From: Pedobacter boryungensis
GTDB lineage: Bacteria; Bacteroidota; Bacteroidia; Sphingobacteriales; Sphingobacteriaceae
Assembly (NCBI RefSeq): GCF_013204825.1
Contig: NZ_JABMKV010000001.1
Coordinates: 310,001 to 374,000, forward strand
Direction of reading: 5' to 3'
Length of the DNA stretch: 64,000 bases
Shown: piece by piece, positions 56,356 to 64,000 of the stretch
How the letters are laid out: every line of letters starts with the position of its first letter
Numbering within the stretch: the first letter of the stretch is position 1
Made by a program: the position numbers and the translations under genes
The notes under the pieces: generated by a model
What the model saw: only the letters and a program-made list of their open reading frames with translations
Databases searched by the model: none
What the model was told of the DNA's origin: nothing

Positions 56356-57186
56356 ATGAACAAACAAGAGCTTTTTGAGCAGATACAAAAGAAAAAATCT
56401 TTTTTATGTATTGGTTTAGATCCAGTGCTAGATAAATTACCAAAGCATTTGTTAAAGTACAATGATCCTATATTAGAATTTAACAAACAATTAATCGATG
56501 CTACAAATGATCTTTGTGTTGCTTATAAACCTAACACCGCATTTTACGAGAGTAGGGGAGTTAAAGGCTGGGAAACATTGGTAAATACATGGAAGCATTT
56601 TCCAAAAGATGTTTTTACCATAGCTGATGCGAAACGAGGAGATATTGGAAATACATCAGCTATGTATGCTGAAGCCTTTTTTAAAGAAGAAAGTTCACAA
56701 ATGAGCTTCGATTCAATTACTGTAGCTCCATACATGGGCAAAGATTCTGTAGCTCCATTTTTAAATCATCCAAATAAATGGGTTATTCTTTTGGCTTTAA
56801 CATCAAATTCAGGTAGCCAAGATTTTCAAATTAAGCAAAGCGACAATCAAAAATTATACGAACAAGTCATAACTACATCTCAAAAATGGGCTACTAGTGA
56901 TCAAATGATGTATGTAGTTGGTGCTACAAAACCTGAAGAATTTCAAAATATTCGCCAGCTGGCACCAGACCATTTTTTATTAGTTCCAGGAATTGGTGCA
57001 CAAGGTGGAAGTTTATCGGCTGTTTGCCAAAATGGATTAAATTCACAATGTGGATTATTAATTAACTCAGCTAGAAATATAATTTATGCTAGTGATGGTT
57101 TAGATTTTGCCGAAAAAGCAAGAGAAGAAGCGTTAACCTTACAACAAGAAATGGAGCAAATTTTAATAACTGCCAAGTTGATATGA
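56356..57186 (+). CDS. pyrF: Orotidine 5'-phosphate decarboxylase, type 2
   Basis: From the ATG at 56356 the enzyme has 276 aa ([11 protein letters not shown], then SFLCIGLDP). The catalytic [11 protein letters not shown] motif holds the lysine and aspartates that decarboxylate OMP to [12 protein letters not shown] forms the phosphate site. Size and motifs fit the longer PyrF subfamily. The in-frame extension to 56287 lacks family similarity. It overlaps the next gene by 4 bp. Confidence 0.94.
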   Translation: MNKQELFEQIQKKKSFLCIGLDPVLDKLPKHLLKYNDPILEFNKQLIDATNDLCVAYKPNTAFYESRGVKGWETLVNTWKHFPKDVFTIADAKRGDIGNTSAMYAEAFFKEESSQMSFDSITVAPYMGKDSVAPFLNHPNKWVILLALTSNSGSQDFQIKQSDNQKLYEQVITTSQKWATSDQMMYVVGATKPEEFQNIRQLAPDHFLLVPGIGAQGGSLSAVCQNGLNSQCGLLINSARNIIYASDGLDFAEKAREEALTLQQEMEQILITAKLI

Positions 57187-58088
57187 AATCAAAACCAGAT
57201 TTCAAGTTAATTGCAGCGTTATTAGCCGTAGCAATTGTATGGGGTACTACCTATTTAGGTATCCGAATTGCTGTACAAACTATACCGCCTTGGTTTGTAA
57301 CCGCTATGCGCCAAACTATTGCATCGCTTATTTTATTAATTATTTTATTGCGCAAAAAAGAATTAAAATGGATTGGTTGGTCAGCTTTTAGAAGACAAAT
57401 GCTACTTTCTATTTTGATGATTGTAATTGCAAATGGAATGACAACCGTAGCCGAACAAAGTATTCCTAGCGGTCTAACTTCTTTGCTAAATGCACTATCA
57501 CCAATTATTGTTTTTATAGGAAGTGTGCTAATAGGATTGCAAAAACCAAGTTTAAAAGGTTTTATAGGCGTAACTATAGGATTTTTAGGGGTAGCTTTTA
57601 TTTTTAGAGATGGATTAAATGATTTACTCGATCCAAACTATAAAACAGGAATTATGTTTTTGGCTATAGCTATTTTGGGCTGGGCAAGCGGAACTATTTA
57701 CACTAAAAAATATACACGTAAAAGTTCTAACATCTTCCTCGATTTATTTTATCAATTTGTTTTCTCGGCTGTAGTTCAGCTCGTTTTAGCTTTATTGTTT
57801 TCTGAGAAAATAGCACCAGATTCTTGGAGTTTAGAAAGTCTTTCAGCAGTAGTATATTTAGGTTTATTTGGTTCAGTTATTGGTTATTTTTGCTATAATT
57901 ATGCGCTTAAAAAAGTAACTGCAACTGAGGTTTCTATACTTTCTTATTTCAACACAATTATCGCGATTTTTTTAGGTTGGCTTATTTTAGATGAAGTAAT
58001 TACCTTCGATTTACTTATCGCAACTGTCCTTATTATTACAGGGGTTTTCATTACTAACTATAAGAGAAAATCATCAGAAACTGTTTAG
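57183..58088 (+). CDS. EamA/DMT-family transporter
   Basis: This 301-aa protein has ten predicted helices in two EamA repeats; the first repeat starts [23 protein letters not shown], a typical drug/metabolite exporter opening. The substrate is unknown. It overlaps pyrF by ATGA and so is probably co-expressed with it. Confidence 0.88.
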   Translation: MKSKPDFKLIAALLAVAIVWGTTYLGIRIAVQTIPPWFVTAMRQTIASLILLIILLRKKELKWIGWSAFRRQMLLSILMIVIANGMTTVAEQSIPSGLTSLLNALSPIIVFIGSVLIGLQKPSLKGFIGVTIGFLGVAFIFRDGLNDLLDPNYKTGIMFLAIAILGWASGTIYTKKYTRKSSNIFLDLFYQFVFSAVVQLVLALLFSEKIAPDSWSLESLSAVVYLGLFGSVIGYFCYNYALKKVTATEVSILSYFNTIIAIFLGWLILDEVITFDLLIATVLIITGVFITNYKRKSSETV

Positions 58089-58218
58089 ACACTTTTCTTT
58101 AAAGGTAATTTAATTAATTAACGATAAAATCTCGTTTCATATAAATTTATTGCTGATATCTATGAGTTAAATTTTACAATAAAGTATTCAGAATCTATTT
58201 TATTGTATAATTTCATTC

Positions 58219-59499
58219 ATGAACTTTCCTGAAGAATTTTTGCATTTCATTTGGCAATTTAGATTATATGGCTCCCAAAAATTATACACCACAGATGGTG
58301 ATAATATTGAAATTATACAGCAGGGAATTTTAAATAAAAATGCTGGGCCCGATTTCAATAATGTCAAACTAAAAATAAAAGATACCACTTGGGTTGGAAA
58401 TGTTGAAATTCATATTAAATCATCGGATTGGTTAGCACATAAGCATTATCTTGACAGTGCTTATGAAAATGTAATTTTACATGTAGTTTATGAAGATGAT
58501 ATACCTGTTTATCGAAAAGATGGGACATTGTTACCTGTTCTTTTATTAAAAGGGCTTTTTCCATCAAATCTTTTAAATAATTATGAGCAATTAATTACTT
58601 CGGCTTATAATTTTCCATGCGAAAAACAAATTCACGAAGTAGATGAATTTCAAATTAATGGATTTTTATCTCGTGTATTGGTAGAACGTTTAGAACAAAA
58701 ATCTACAGAAGTTAAAGAGAAATTGAATGTTTTAAAAGGCGATTGGGATGAAACATTTTATCATTTTATGGCCAAAAATTTTGGATTTAAACTGAATGCT
58801 ATTCCTATGGAGATGTTGGCTCAATCTTTACCACAATACTTATTTGCTAAGCATAAAGACAATCCATTACAAATTGAGGCTTTAATTTTTGGTCAGGCTG
58901 GATTTTTAAATCAGAGTTTTGAAGATGAATATCCAGAACAACTTAAAAGAGAATATCAATTTTTGCAAAAGAAATATAACCTTCAGCCTATAGATATTTC
59001 ACTCTGGAAATTTATGCGTACTCGACCACAGAACTTTCCAACGCTGAGATTAGCTCAATTTGCCGCATTGATTGTGAACTCTAATCATTTATTTTCTAAA
59101 ATTTTGCTGATTAAAAATCATAAAGATTTGGAACGAATTTTCGAAAATTTACCTGTTCATCCATTCTGGAAAACCCATTATCATTTTAATAAAAGCACAG
59201 AAGATGTTAGTGTACAATTAGGCAAAAAATCAATTCATAATATCTTTATTAATACTTTGAGTTTGTTTCTGTTTACTTACGGAAAAGTAATGGATCAATA
59301 CAGATTGATAAATAGAGCATTTGCTTTATTAGAAAATTTATCTGCCGAAAACAATGTAATTATACAACAATATATCGCTGCGGGAGTTAATATTATGAAT
59401 GCCTTTAACTCGCAAGCAATATTACAGCTGAAAAAAACATATTGTAATGAAAAAAAATGCTTAAATTGTGTTATCGGAATTAAAATCTTAAAACAATAA
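58219..59499 (+). CDS. DUF2851 family protein
   Basis: This 426-aa cytoplasmic protein matches DUF2851 (FLHFIWQFRLYG, NKNAGPDFNNVKLKI, GNVEIHIKSSDWLAH), a family common in Bacteroidota and of unknown function. The C-terminus has a CNEKKCLNC cluster that may bind metal. The PspC gene begins one base after its stop. Confidence 0.88.
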   Translation: MNFPEEFLHFIWQFRLYGSQKLYTTDGDNIEIIQQGILNKNAGPDFNNVKLKIKDTTWVGNVEIHIKSSDWLAHKHYLDSAYENVILHVVYEDDIPVYRKDGTLLPVLLLKGLFPSNLLNNYEQLITSAYNFPCEKQIHEVDEFQINGFLSRVLVERLEQKSTEVKEKLNVLKGDWDETFYHFMAKNFGFKLNAIPMEMLAQSLPQYLFAKHKDNPLQIEALIFGQAGFLNQSFEDEYPEQLKREYQFLQKKYNLQPIDISLWKFMRTRPQNFPTLRLAQFAALIVNSNHLFSKILLIKNHKDLERIFENLPVHPFWKTHYHFNKSTEDVSVQLGKKSIHNIFINTLSLFLFTYGKVMDQYRLINRAFALLENLSAENNVIIQQYIAAGVNIMNAFNSQAILQLKKTYCNEKKCLNCVIGIKILKQ

Positions 59500-59500
59500 A

Positions 59501-59722
59501 ATGTTTCAACGTATTGTTACCTTTTTCGAACAGCAAAGTTTTGGAGTTTCTACTTATTTAGCAAATAAGTTTAATATGAGTACAAGTAAAGTACGTTTAT
59601 TCTTTATCTATTCGTCATTTTTGGCAGTAGGATTTCCAATTCTATTTTACATTTTAGCTGCCATAGTTTTAGATATCAGAAACTATATGAAAAAAGTAAG
59701 GTTAAGAGTTTGGGATATTTAG
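59501..59722 (+). CDS. PspC-domain small membrane protein
   Basis: This 73-aa protein has one PspC-like domain: a short amphipathic start (GVSTYLANKFNMSTSKVRL) and a single long hydrophobic segment at about 33-59. PspC proteins sense membrane stress in phage-shock systems, but pspA and other partners are absent here. It is translationally coupled to DUF2851. Confidence 0.75.
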   Translation: MFQRIVTFFEQQSFGVSTYLANKFNMSTSKVRLFFIYSSFLAVGFPILFYILAAIVLDIRNYMKKVRLRVWDI

Positions 59723-59724
59723 AG

Positions 59725-59773
59725 AGTTTAAAGTTGTAGGATATAAATTTGAACTTTGTCCTTTTAATTTTAT
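59725..59773. repeat. Heptamer-phased gap between convergent genes
   Basis: GAGTTTA, AAGTTGT, AGGATAT, AAATTTG, AACTTTG, TCCTTTT, AATTTTA run in 7-nt phase. AAAGTT pairs with AACTTT, and AGGA with TCCT. Here the pattern lies between two stop codons, not before a start. Confidence 0.5.
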
Positions 59774-59779
59774 GCTTCT

Positions 59780-60436
59780 TTAATCTTCAGGCATTAAAAT
59801 CTCCGCAATTTCATGAAATCCTTTTTCTTCTGCTAAATCTGCTGGTAATTTACCACCCTCCATACGTAAAGAAACTTCAGCACCATGTTCTAATAATAAG
59901 ATAATAAGCTCGATATTACCTAATTGAGCTGCAGAATGCAAAGGTGCAACACCAGATTTTTGACAAACATTTGGATAAGCTCCAGCATCTAATAACATTT
60001 TAGTAATGTTAAAATTATTCGCAGCTACCGCAGAATGGATTGGGAAAACATTAAAACCGTTTTTACTAGGAATATTTACTTCGGCACCTTTTAGAACTAA
60101 AAATCTGGCAATCTCTTCATGTCCAAAATAACAGGCAAGCCCTAGTGGCGTAAAACCATCAACAGAATAAGAATTTATTAATTGTGGATCTTTGAAAATT
60201 AATAAAGTAACATCATCAAATTTTCCAATTGCACAAGCCTCAAAAATATTTAGATCTTGAGCAAATTCTGCAATTACATTTGCTATTTCTTGTTTTTTAT
60301 AATAACAAGCTAACAAAACTGGAGAAATTTGATGAGAAGTAGTCTTAATTGCTAGCTCTGGTTTTTGAGTAAGCAGAGCAGTAAGTTCTTCAATCTGATC
60401 ATTTTCTATAAGTGCTTCGAGATGCGTAATATCCAT
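59780..60436 (-). CDS. Ankyrin-repeat protein
   Basis: This 218-aa soluble protein is made of about six ankyrin units; the clearest are DGFTPLGLACYFGHEEIARFL and SGVAPLHSAAQLGNIELIILLLEHGAEV. There is no signal peptide. Such proteins serve in protein binding; the partner is unknown. Confidence 0.88.
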   Translation of the reverse strand: MDITHLEALIENDQIEELTALLTQKPELAIKTTSHQISPVLLACYYKKQEIANVIAEFAQDLNIFEACAIGKFDDVTLLIFKDPQLINSYSVDGFTPLGLACYFGHEEIARFLVLKGAEVNIPSKNGFNVFPIHSAVAANNFNITKMLLDAGAYPNVCQKSGVAPLHSAAQLGNIELIILLLEHGAEVSLRMEGGKLPADLAEEKGFHEIAEILMPED

Positions 60437-60497
60437 TATAAAATAGTTTTAAAACTTATATGTTAAATTAACAAAAATAAATTGAGATTTTCAGATG

Positions 60498-60532
60498 AAA
60501 AAAATCCTGCTCAATAAATATCAAGCAGGATT
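60498..60532 (-). terminator. Minus-strand intrinsic terminator with no known gene upstream
   Basis: AATCCTGCT (60503-60511) and AGCAGGATT (60524-60532) form a perfect 9-bp stem. Read on the minus strand it is followed by a run of seven T. The only minus-strand gene nearby starts further downstream (60436), so the stem would end a transcript coming from the 60533-60704 gap. I saw no further ORF or recognisable RNA there. Confidence 0.6.
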
Positions 60533-60699
60533 AACCTAAAACAAAACTATTCAAACCGATATTCTTCAGCTTTTAATTATGACAATTGTTTTGAAAGAAA
60601 GTTTAATGTGAGATAATAATTTAGGAAAAGGCTTTTGGCAATTCAAAATAATTTGTTTAAATCGTATTCGTTTTATACATCACAAACAAGTATATGTTT

Positions 60700-60707
60700 T
60701 ATATTTG
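60700..60707 (+). promoter_or_regulatory. Candidate -7 box of ftsK
   Basis: TATATTTG, a perfect match to TAnnTTTG, ends 24 bp before the ATG at 60732. No clear TTTG at -33. Confidence 0.45.
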
Positions 60708-60731
60708 TTGATTAAATATAGTAAACGAAAG

Positions 60732-63275
60732 ATGTCGCTAAGGGGAAATCAATTCAAATCCAATTCATTTAAGCAGGAAACTGGACAAGCAAAAACTGGA
60801 CAGAAACAAACTACAAGTAAAGCGCCCCGAGCTAAGGCTGATATTTTACCTTCTTTTGATTTACAAAACGGTAGATTGGTTAAAATAGTTGGACTTTTCT
60901 TCCTTATCATTTCTATTTACTTTTTGGTTGCATTTACTTCTTATTTATTTACTTGGCAAGAAGATCAGAGTTACGTAATTGATGCAAATGGCGGTTGGAG
61001 TAATCTATTTAAAACAGTAGATGAGCTTAAAAATAATGGTGTAGATGCACCAGCCATTCAAAATTGGCTAGGCAAAATTGGTGCCTTACTGTCACATCAA
61101 TTTATATACGAATGGTTTGGAATTGCTTCATTCCTTTTCGTTTTTGTATTTTTTGTAATTGGTTATCGTTTATTATTTAAGGTTAAAATTTTCGCAATTG
61201 AGAAAGTTTTAGGTTATAGTTTTTTCTTTTTACTATTTATTTCTTTGGCCTTTGGTTTTGGACATTCATTCTTTACAGATACACCACACTTTCTAGAAGG
61301 AGAATTTGGGTATTGGAGTAATAAATTATTGGTTGCTCAAATTGGACAAGCAGGTGTTGGTGGATTAATTGTCTTTTTAGGATTAACTATTTTAATTATT
61401 GCCTATAATATCGATTTTAAAATACCAAAACGAAATAAGGAAGATGATTTTTTGCCAGTTGTTCCAACTGATATAGAATTAGAAAATGAAGATAAATCTG
61501 AACCCGTTGAATTTAGCATTAATGATAGGTTTAAAAACGAACCTAAAAAAGATCAAAATATCGTTTTAACACCTAATCGATTCGAGAAGATAGAAGAGGA
61601 TGAAGAAGATGTAATTGCAGCTCCATTAGGTACAAATGTAATGTTAACTCCAACCGCTGCTGTAGCTGCAACTCCTCTTGAAGTTTTACCAGAACCTTCT
61701 TTTAGTATTGAGAAAAGTGAGGATGAAGTAAAAGCCGATGGATTGGTTGAGCAGTTTGGTAATTACGATGAGAAATTAGACTTATCAGGATATCAACACC
61801 CACATTTAGATTTGTTAGAAAATTATGGCACTAACAAAATTTCAGTAAATGCCGAAGAATTAGAAGCTAATAAAAATAAAATTGTAGAGACTTTAAATCA
61901 TTACAATATCGAGATCGATAAAATTAAAGCGACAATTGGGCCAACGGTAACTTTATATGAAATTATTCCAGCTCCTGGAGTTCGTATATCTAAAATTAAA
62001 AACTTAGAAGATGATATTGCACTGAGTTTGGCTGCCTTAGGTATTCGTATCATTGCTCCAATGCCAGGTAAAGGAACAATTGGTATTGAAGTGCCAAATC
62101 AGCATCCAGAAATGGTATCCATGCGAAGTATATTAAATACAGAAAAGTGGGCTACAAATACCATGGATTTGCCGATTGCTTTAGGAAAAACAATTAGTAA
62201 TGAGGTTTTTATCGCCGATTTGGCTAAAATGCCACACTTATTAGTTGCTGGTGCAACTGGCCAAGGTAAGTCGGTTGGTATAAATGCTATTTTAGTTTCA
62301 TTGTTATTTAAAAAACATCCAGCACAGCTGAAGTTTGTATTAGTTGACCCGAAAAAAGTAGAATTAACTTTATTTAATAGAATTGAAAGACACTTTTTGG
62401 CCAAATTACCTGGTGAAGCCGATGCGATTATAACCGATACTAAAAAAGTTGTAAATACTTTAAACTCGCTGTGTATTGAAATGGATCAGCGTTATGATTT
62501 GTTGAAAGATGCACAAGTAAGAAATTTAAAAGAGTACAACGATAAATTCATCAAGCGTAAACTTAACCCTAATAATGGGCATAGATTTTTGCCTTTCATT
62601 GTGTTAGTGGTGGATGAGTTTGCAGATTTAATGATGACAGCTGGTAAAGAAGTAGAAGCGCCAATTGCTCGTTTAGCACAATTAGCCCGTGCAATCGGTA
62701 TTCATTTAGTTTTAGCCACACAACGTCCATCAGTAAATATCATTACAGGTACAATTAAAGCGAATTTCCCAGCTAGATTGGCATTCAGGGTACTTTCAAA
62801 AATCGATTCAAGAACTATTTTAGACAGTGGCGGTGCCGATCAGTTAATTGGTAGAGGGGATATGCTTTTATCAACCGGTAGCGACTTAATAAGGCTACAG
62901 TGTGCTTTTGTTGATACACCTGAAGTTGACCGCATATCAGAATTTATTGGTAACCAACGTGGCTATCCTGATGCTTATCAATTGCCAGAATATATAGACG
63001 AAAATGCAGAATCAACCCGAGGTGATTTTGATCCAGATGATAGGGATCCTTTGTTTGAAGATGCAGCACAATTGATTGTAACACATCAACAAGGCTCTAC
63101 TTCCTTAATTCAACGTAAAATGAAATTGGGTTACAATAGAGCTGGTAGAATTATTGATCAATTAGAAGCCGCAGGAGTTGTTGGCCCGTTTGAGGGTAGT
63201 AAGGCACGAGAAGTTTTATTGCCAGATCAATATGCTTTGGAACAGTTCTTGAATAACCTAAACAACAAACAATAG
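60732..63275 (+). CDS. ftsK: DNA translocase FtsK/SpoIIIE
   Basis: From the ATG at 60732 the protein has 847 aa. Four membrane helices lie within about 45-225, then an acidic linker, then the motor with Walker A GATGQGKS (507-514) and Walker B FIVLVVDEFADL, and a C-terminal gamma winged helix (KLGYNRAGRIIDQLEAAGVVGP) that reads DNA polarity signals. It clears chromosome dimers from the division septum. A TTG nine codons upstream would only add basic residues. Confidence 0.95.
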   Translation: MSLRGNQFKSNSFKQETGQAKTGQKQTTSKAPRAKADILPSFDLQNGRLVKIVGLFFLIISIYFLVAFTSYLFTWQEDQSYVIDANGGWSNLFKTVDELKNNGVDAPAIQNWLGKIGALLSHQFIYEWFGIASFLFVFVFFVIGYRLLFKVKIFAIEKVLGYSFFFLLFISLAFGFGHSFFTDTPHFLEGEFGYWSNKLLVAQIGQAGVGGLIVFLGLTILIIAYNIDFKIPKRNKEDDFLPVVPTDIELENEDKSEPVEFSINDRFKNEPKKDQNIVLTPNRFEKIEEDEEDVIAAPLGTNVMLTPTAAVAATPLEVLPEPSFSIEKSEDEVKADGLVEQFGNYDEKLDLSGYQHPHLDLLENYGTNKISVNAEELEANKNKIVETLNHYNIEIDKIKATIGPTVTLYEIIPAPGVRISKIKNLEDDIALSLAALGIRIIAPMPGKGTIGIEVPNQHPEMVSMRSILNTEKWATNTMDLPIALGKTISNEVFIADLAKMPHLLVAGATGQGKSVGINAILVSLLFKKHPAQLKFVLVDPKKVELTLFNRIERHFLAKLPGEADAIITDTKKVVNTLNSLCIEMDQRYDLLKDAQVRNLKEYNDKFIKRKLNPNNGHRFLPFIVLVVDEFADLMMTAGKEVEAPIARLAQLARAIGIHLVLATQRPSVNIITGTIKANFPARLAFRVLSKIDSRTILDSGGADQLIGRGDMLLSTGSDLIRLQCAFVDTPEVDRISEFIGNQRGYPDAYQLPEYIDENAESTRGDFDPDDRDPLFEDAAQLIVTHQQGSTSLIQRKMKLGYNRAGRIIDQLEAAGVVGPFEGSKAREVLLPDQYALEQFLNNLNNKQ

Positions 63276-63284
63276 ATGTATCGC

Positions 63285-63313
63285 TGCTAACCAGTTTTGA
63301 AGTGTTGTTAGCA
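63285..63313. other. Short hairpin between ftsK and lolA
   Basis: TGCTAAC (63285-63291) pairs with GTTAGCA (63307-63313). No T run follows, so readthrough into lolA is expected. Confidence 0.5.
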
Positions 63314-63328
63314 CATAATTTAAAAAAC

Positions 63329-63979
63329 ATGAAAAAGATAATAGTAGGATTAGTAGTATTAAGTGCATTTAGTTTTACAGCAAATGCGCAAACAGATGCA
63401 AAAGCGAAAGCGATTTTAGCAGAGGTAAGTAAAAAATATCGTTCTTACGATGTGGTGAAAACAGATTTCACATTTACATTGAACAATGCACAAGCTAAAG
63501 TCAAAGAAACTCAGCAAGGTACTTTATATGTAAAAGCAAATGCAAATAAATATAAAGTTGCAATGACTAATCAAGATTTGATTAGTGATGGTAAAGTTCA
63601 ATGGACTTATCTTAAAGGTGATAAGGAAGTACAAATCTCTAATGTAGATAATAGTGGAGATGCTATTAATCCAGCAAAGATTTTTACCATTTATGAAAAA
63701 GGATTTAAATATTTATATACTGGCGAGAGCAAAGTTGGAACTAAAGTGTATCAAATGATAGATTTATCTCCAACAGATGCTAAAAAATCAGTCTTTAAAA
63801 TTCGTTTAAGTATTGATAAGGTTTCTAAGCAAATTGCCAATGTGGTTATTTTCGAAAAAAATGGAAATACTTATACATATAATGTGAAAACTTTCTCTCC
63901 TAATGTAAAAATACCAGAAACTACATTTGCTTTTGATGCTAAAAAATATCCAGGTGTTGAGGTAGTGGATTTAAGATAA
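63329..63979 (+). CDS. lolA: Outer-membrane lipoprotein carrier protein LolA
   Basis: From the ATG at 63329 it has 216 aa, with a signal peptide MKKIIVGLVVLSAFSFTANAQ-type cleaved near residue 20. The LolA fold is indicated by VKTDFTFTL near the start, GTLYVKANANKYKV, and ISDGKVQWTYL. LolA ferries lipoproteins across the periplasm to the outer membrane. The ftsK-lolA order is common in the phylum. The stop is inside the window. Confidence 0.9.
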   Translation: MKKIIVGLVVLSAFSFTANAQTDAKAKAILAEVSKKYRSYDVVKTDFTFTLNNAQAKVKETQQGTLYVKANANKYKVAMTNQDLISDGKVQWTYLKGDKEVQISNVDNSGDAINPAKIFTIYEKGFKYLYTGESKVGTKVYQMIDLSPTDAKKSVFKIRLSIDKVSKQIANVVIFEKNGNTYTYNVKTFSPNVKIPETTFAFDAKKYPGVEVVDLR

Positions 63980-64000
63980 TTAATACAATTTACATGTTAA

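Overview
The window is AT-rich chromosomal DNA that reads as Bacteroidota, most likely a Sphingobacteriaceae / Pedobacter-like species. This assignment is inferred from gene content: a ferredoxin-type sulfite reductase with a C-terminal HEPN domain, DUF4254 next to glycosyltransferase family 9, DUF2851, an AMP nucleosidase, a Rho with a long low-complexity insert, and an ftsK-lolA pair. It also rests on Bacteroidota-style TAnnTTTG -7 promoter boxes and the near absence of Shine-Dalgarno sequences. No plasmid, phage, IS or CRISPR signal was found.

Layout. 1-501: tail of a DadA-like FAD oxidoreductase. 599-9448: an assimilatory sulfate block (Rrf2 regulator, siroheme sulfite reductase, SUMT, a precorrin-2 dehydrogenase/TauE-SafE fusion, Fe-S APS reductase CysH, CysD, CysN, and a second, diverged SUMT). 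There is no APS kinase, which fits direct APS reduction. A 13-bp sequence in front of a TATATTTG box is shared by the promoters of the reductase operon and the second SUMT. 9638-12328: glgA-glgC for glycogen synthesis. 12412-13011: a CDP-alcohol phosphotransferase.

13017-35913 is the accessory centrepiece. An NtrB/NtrC-type two-component pair is divergent from an operon-like run of a HlyD adaptor, a LolD/MacB-type ATPase, five full-length FtsX/MacB permeases in tandem, a second ATPase and two more permeases. The divergent gap holds a well-matched sigma-54 -24/-12 promoter and two 16-bp dyad sites exactly 21 bp apart, so the regulator next door probably switches on the export operon.

35914-64000 is mostly housekeeping: a periplasmic-binding-like protein without signal peptide, tRNA-Leu(TAG), tig, clpP, clpX, AMP nucleosidase, then a minus-strand series (small conserved proteins, SixA, GT9, DUF4254, a PolX whose polymerase carboxylates are lost, a metallopeptidase, SppA), folK, an Hpt protein, pssA, rho, pyrF, a DMT exporter, DUF2851, PspC, an ankyrin protein, ftsK and lolA.

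The least expected structure lies between genes. Many intergenic gaps are built of 7-nt (sometimes 8-nt) words kept in strict phase, often with one word in the left half and roughly its reverse complement in the right half, in several cases ending exactly at the next start codon (7171-7255, 17977-18029, 25213-25282, 30136-30205, 30905-30938, 39979-40042, 54210-54283, 59725-59773). The 12 x 21-bp tandem array at 35977-36228 is also made of heptamers.
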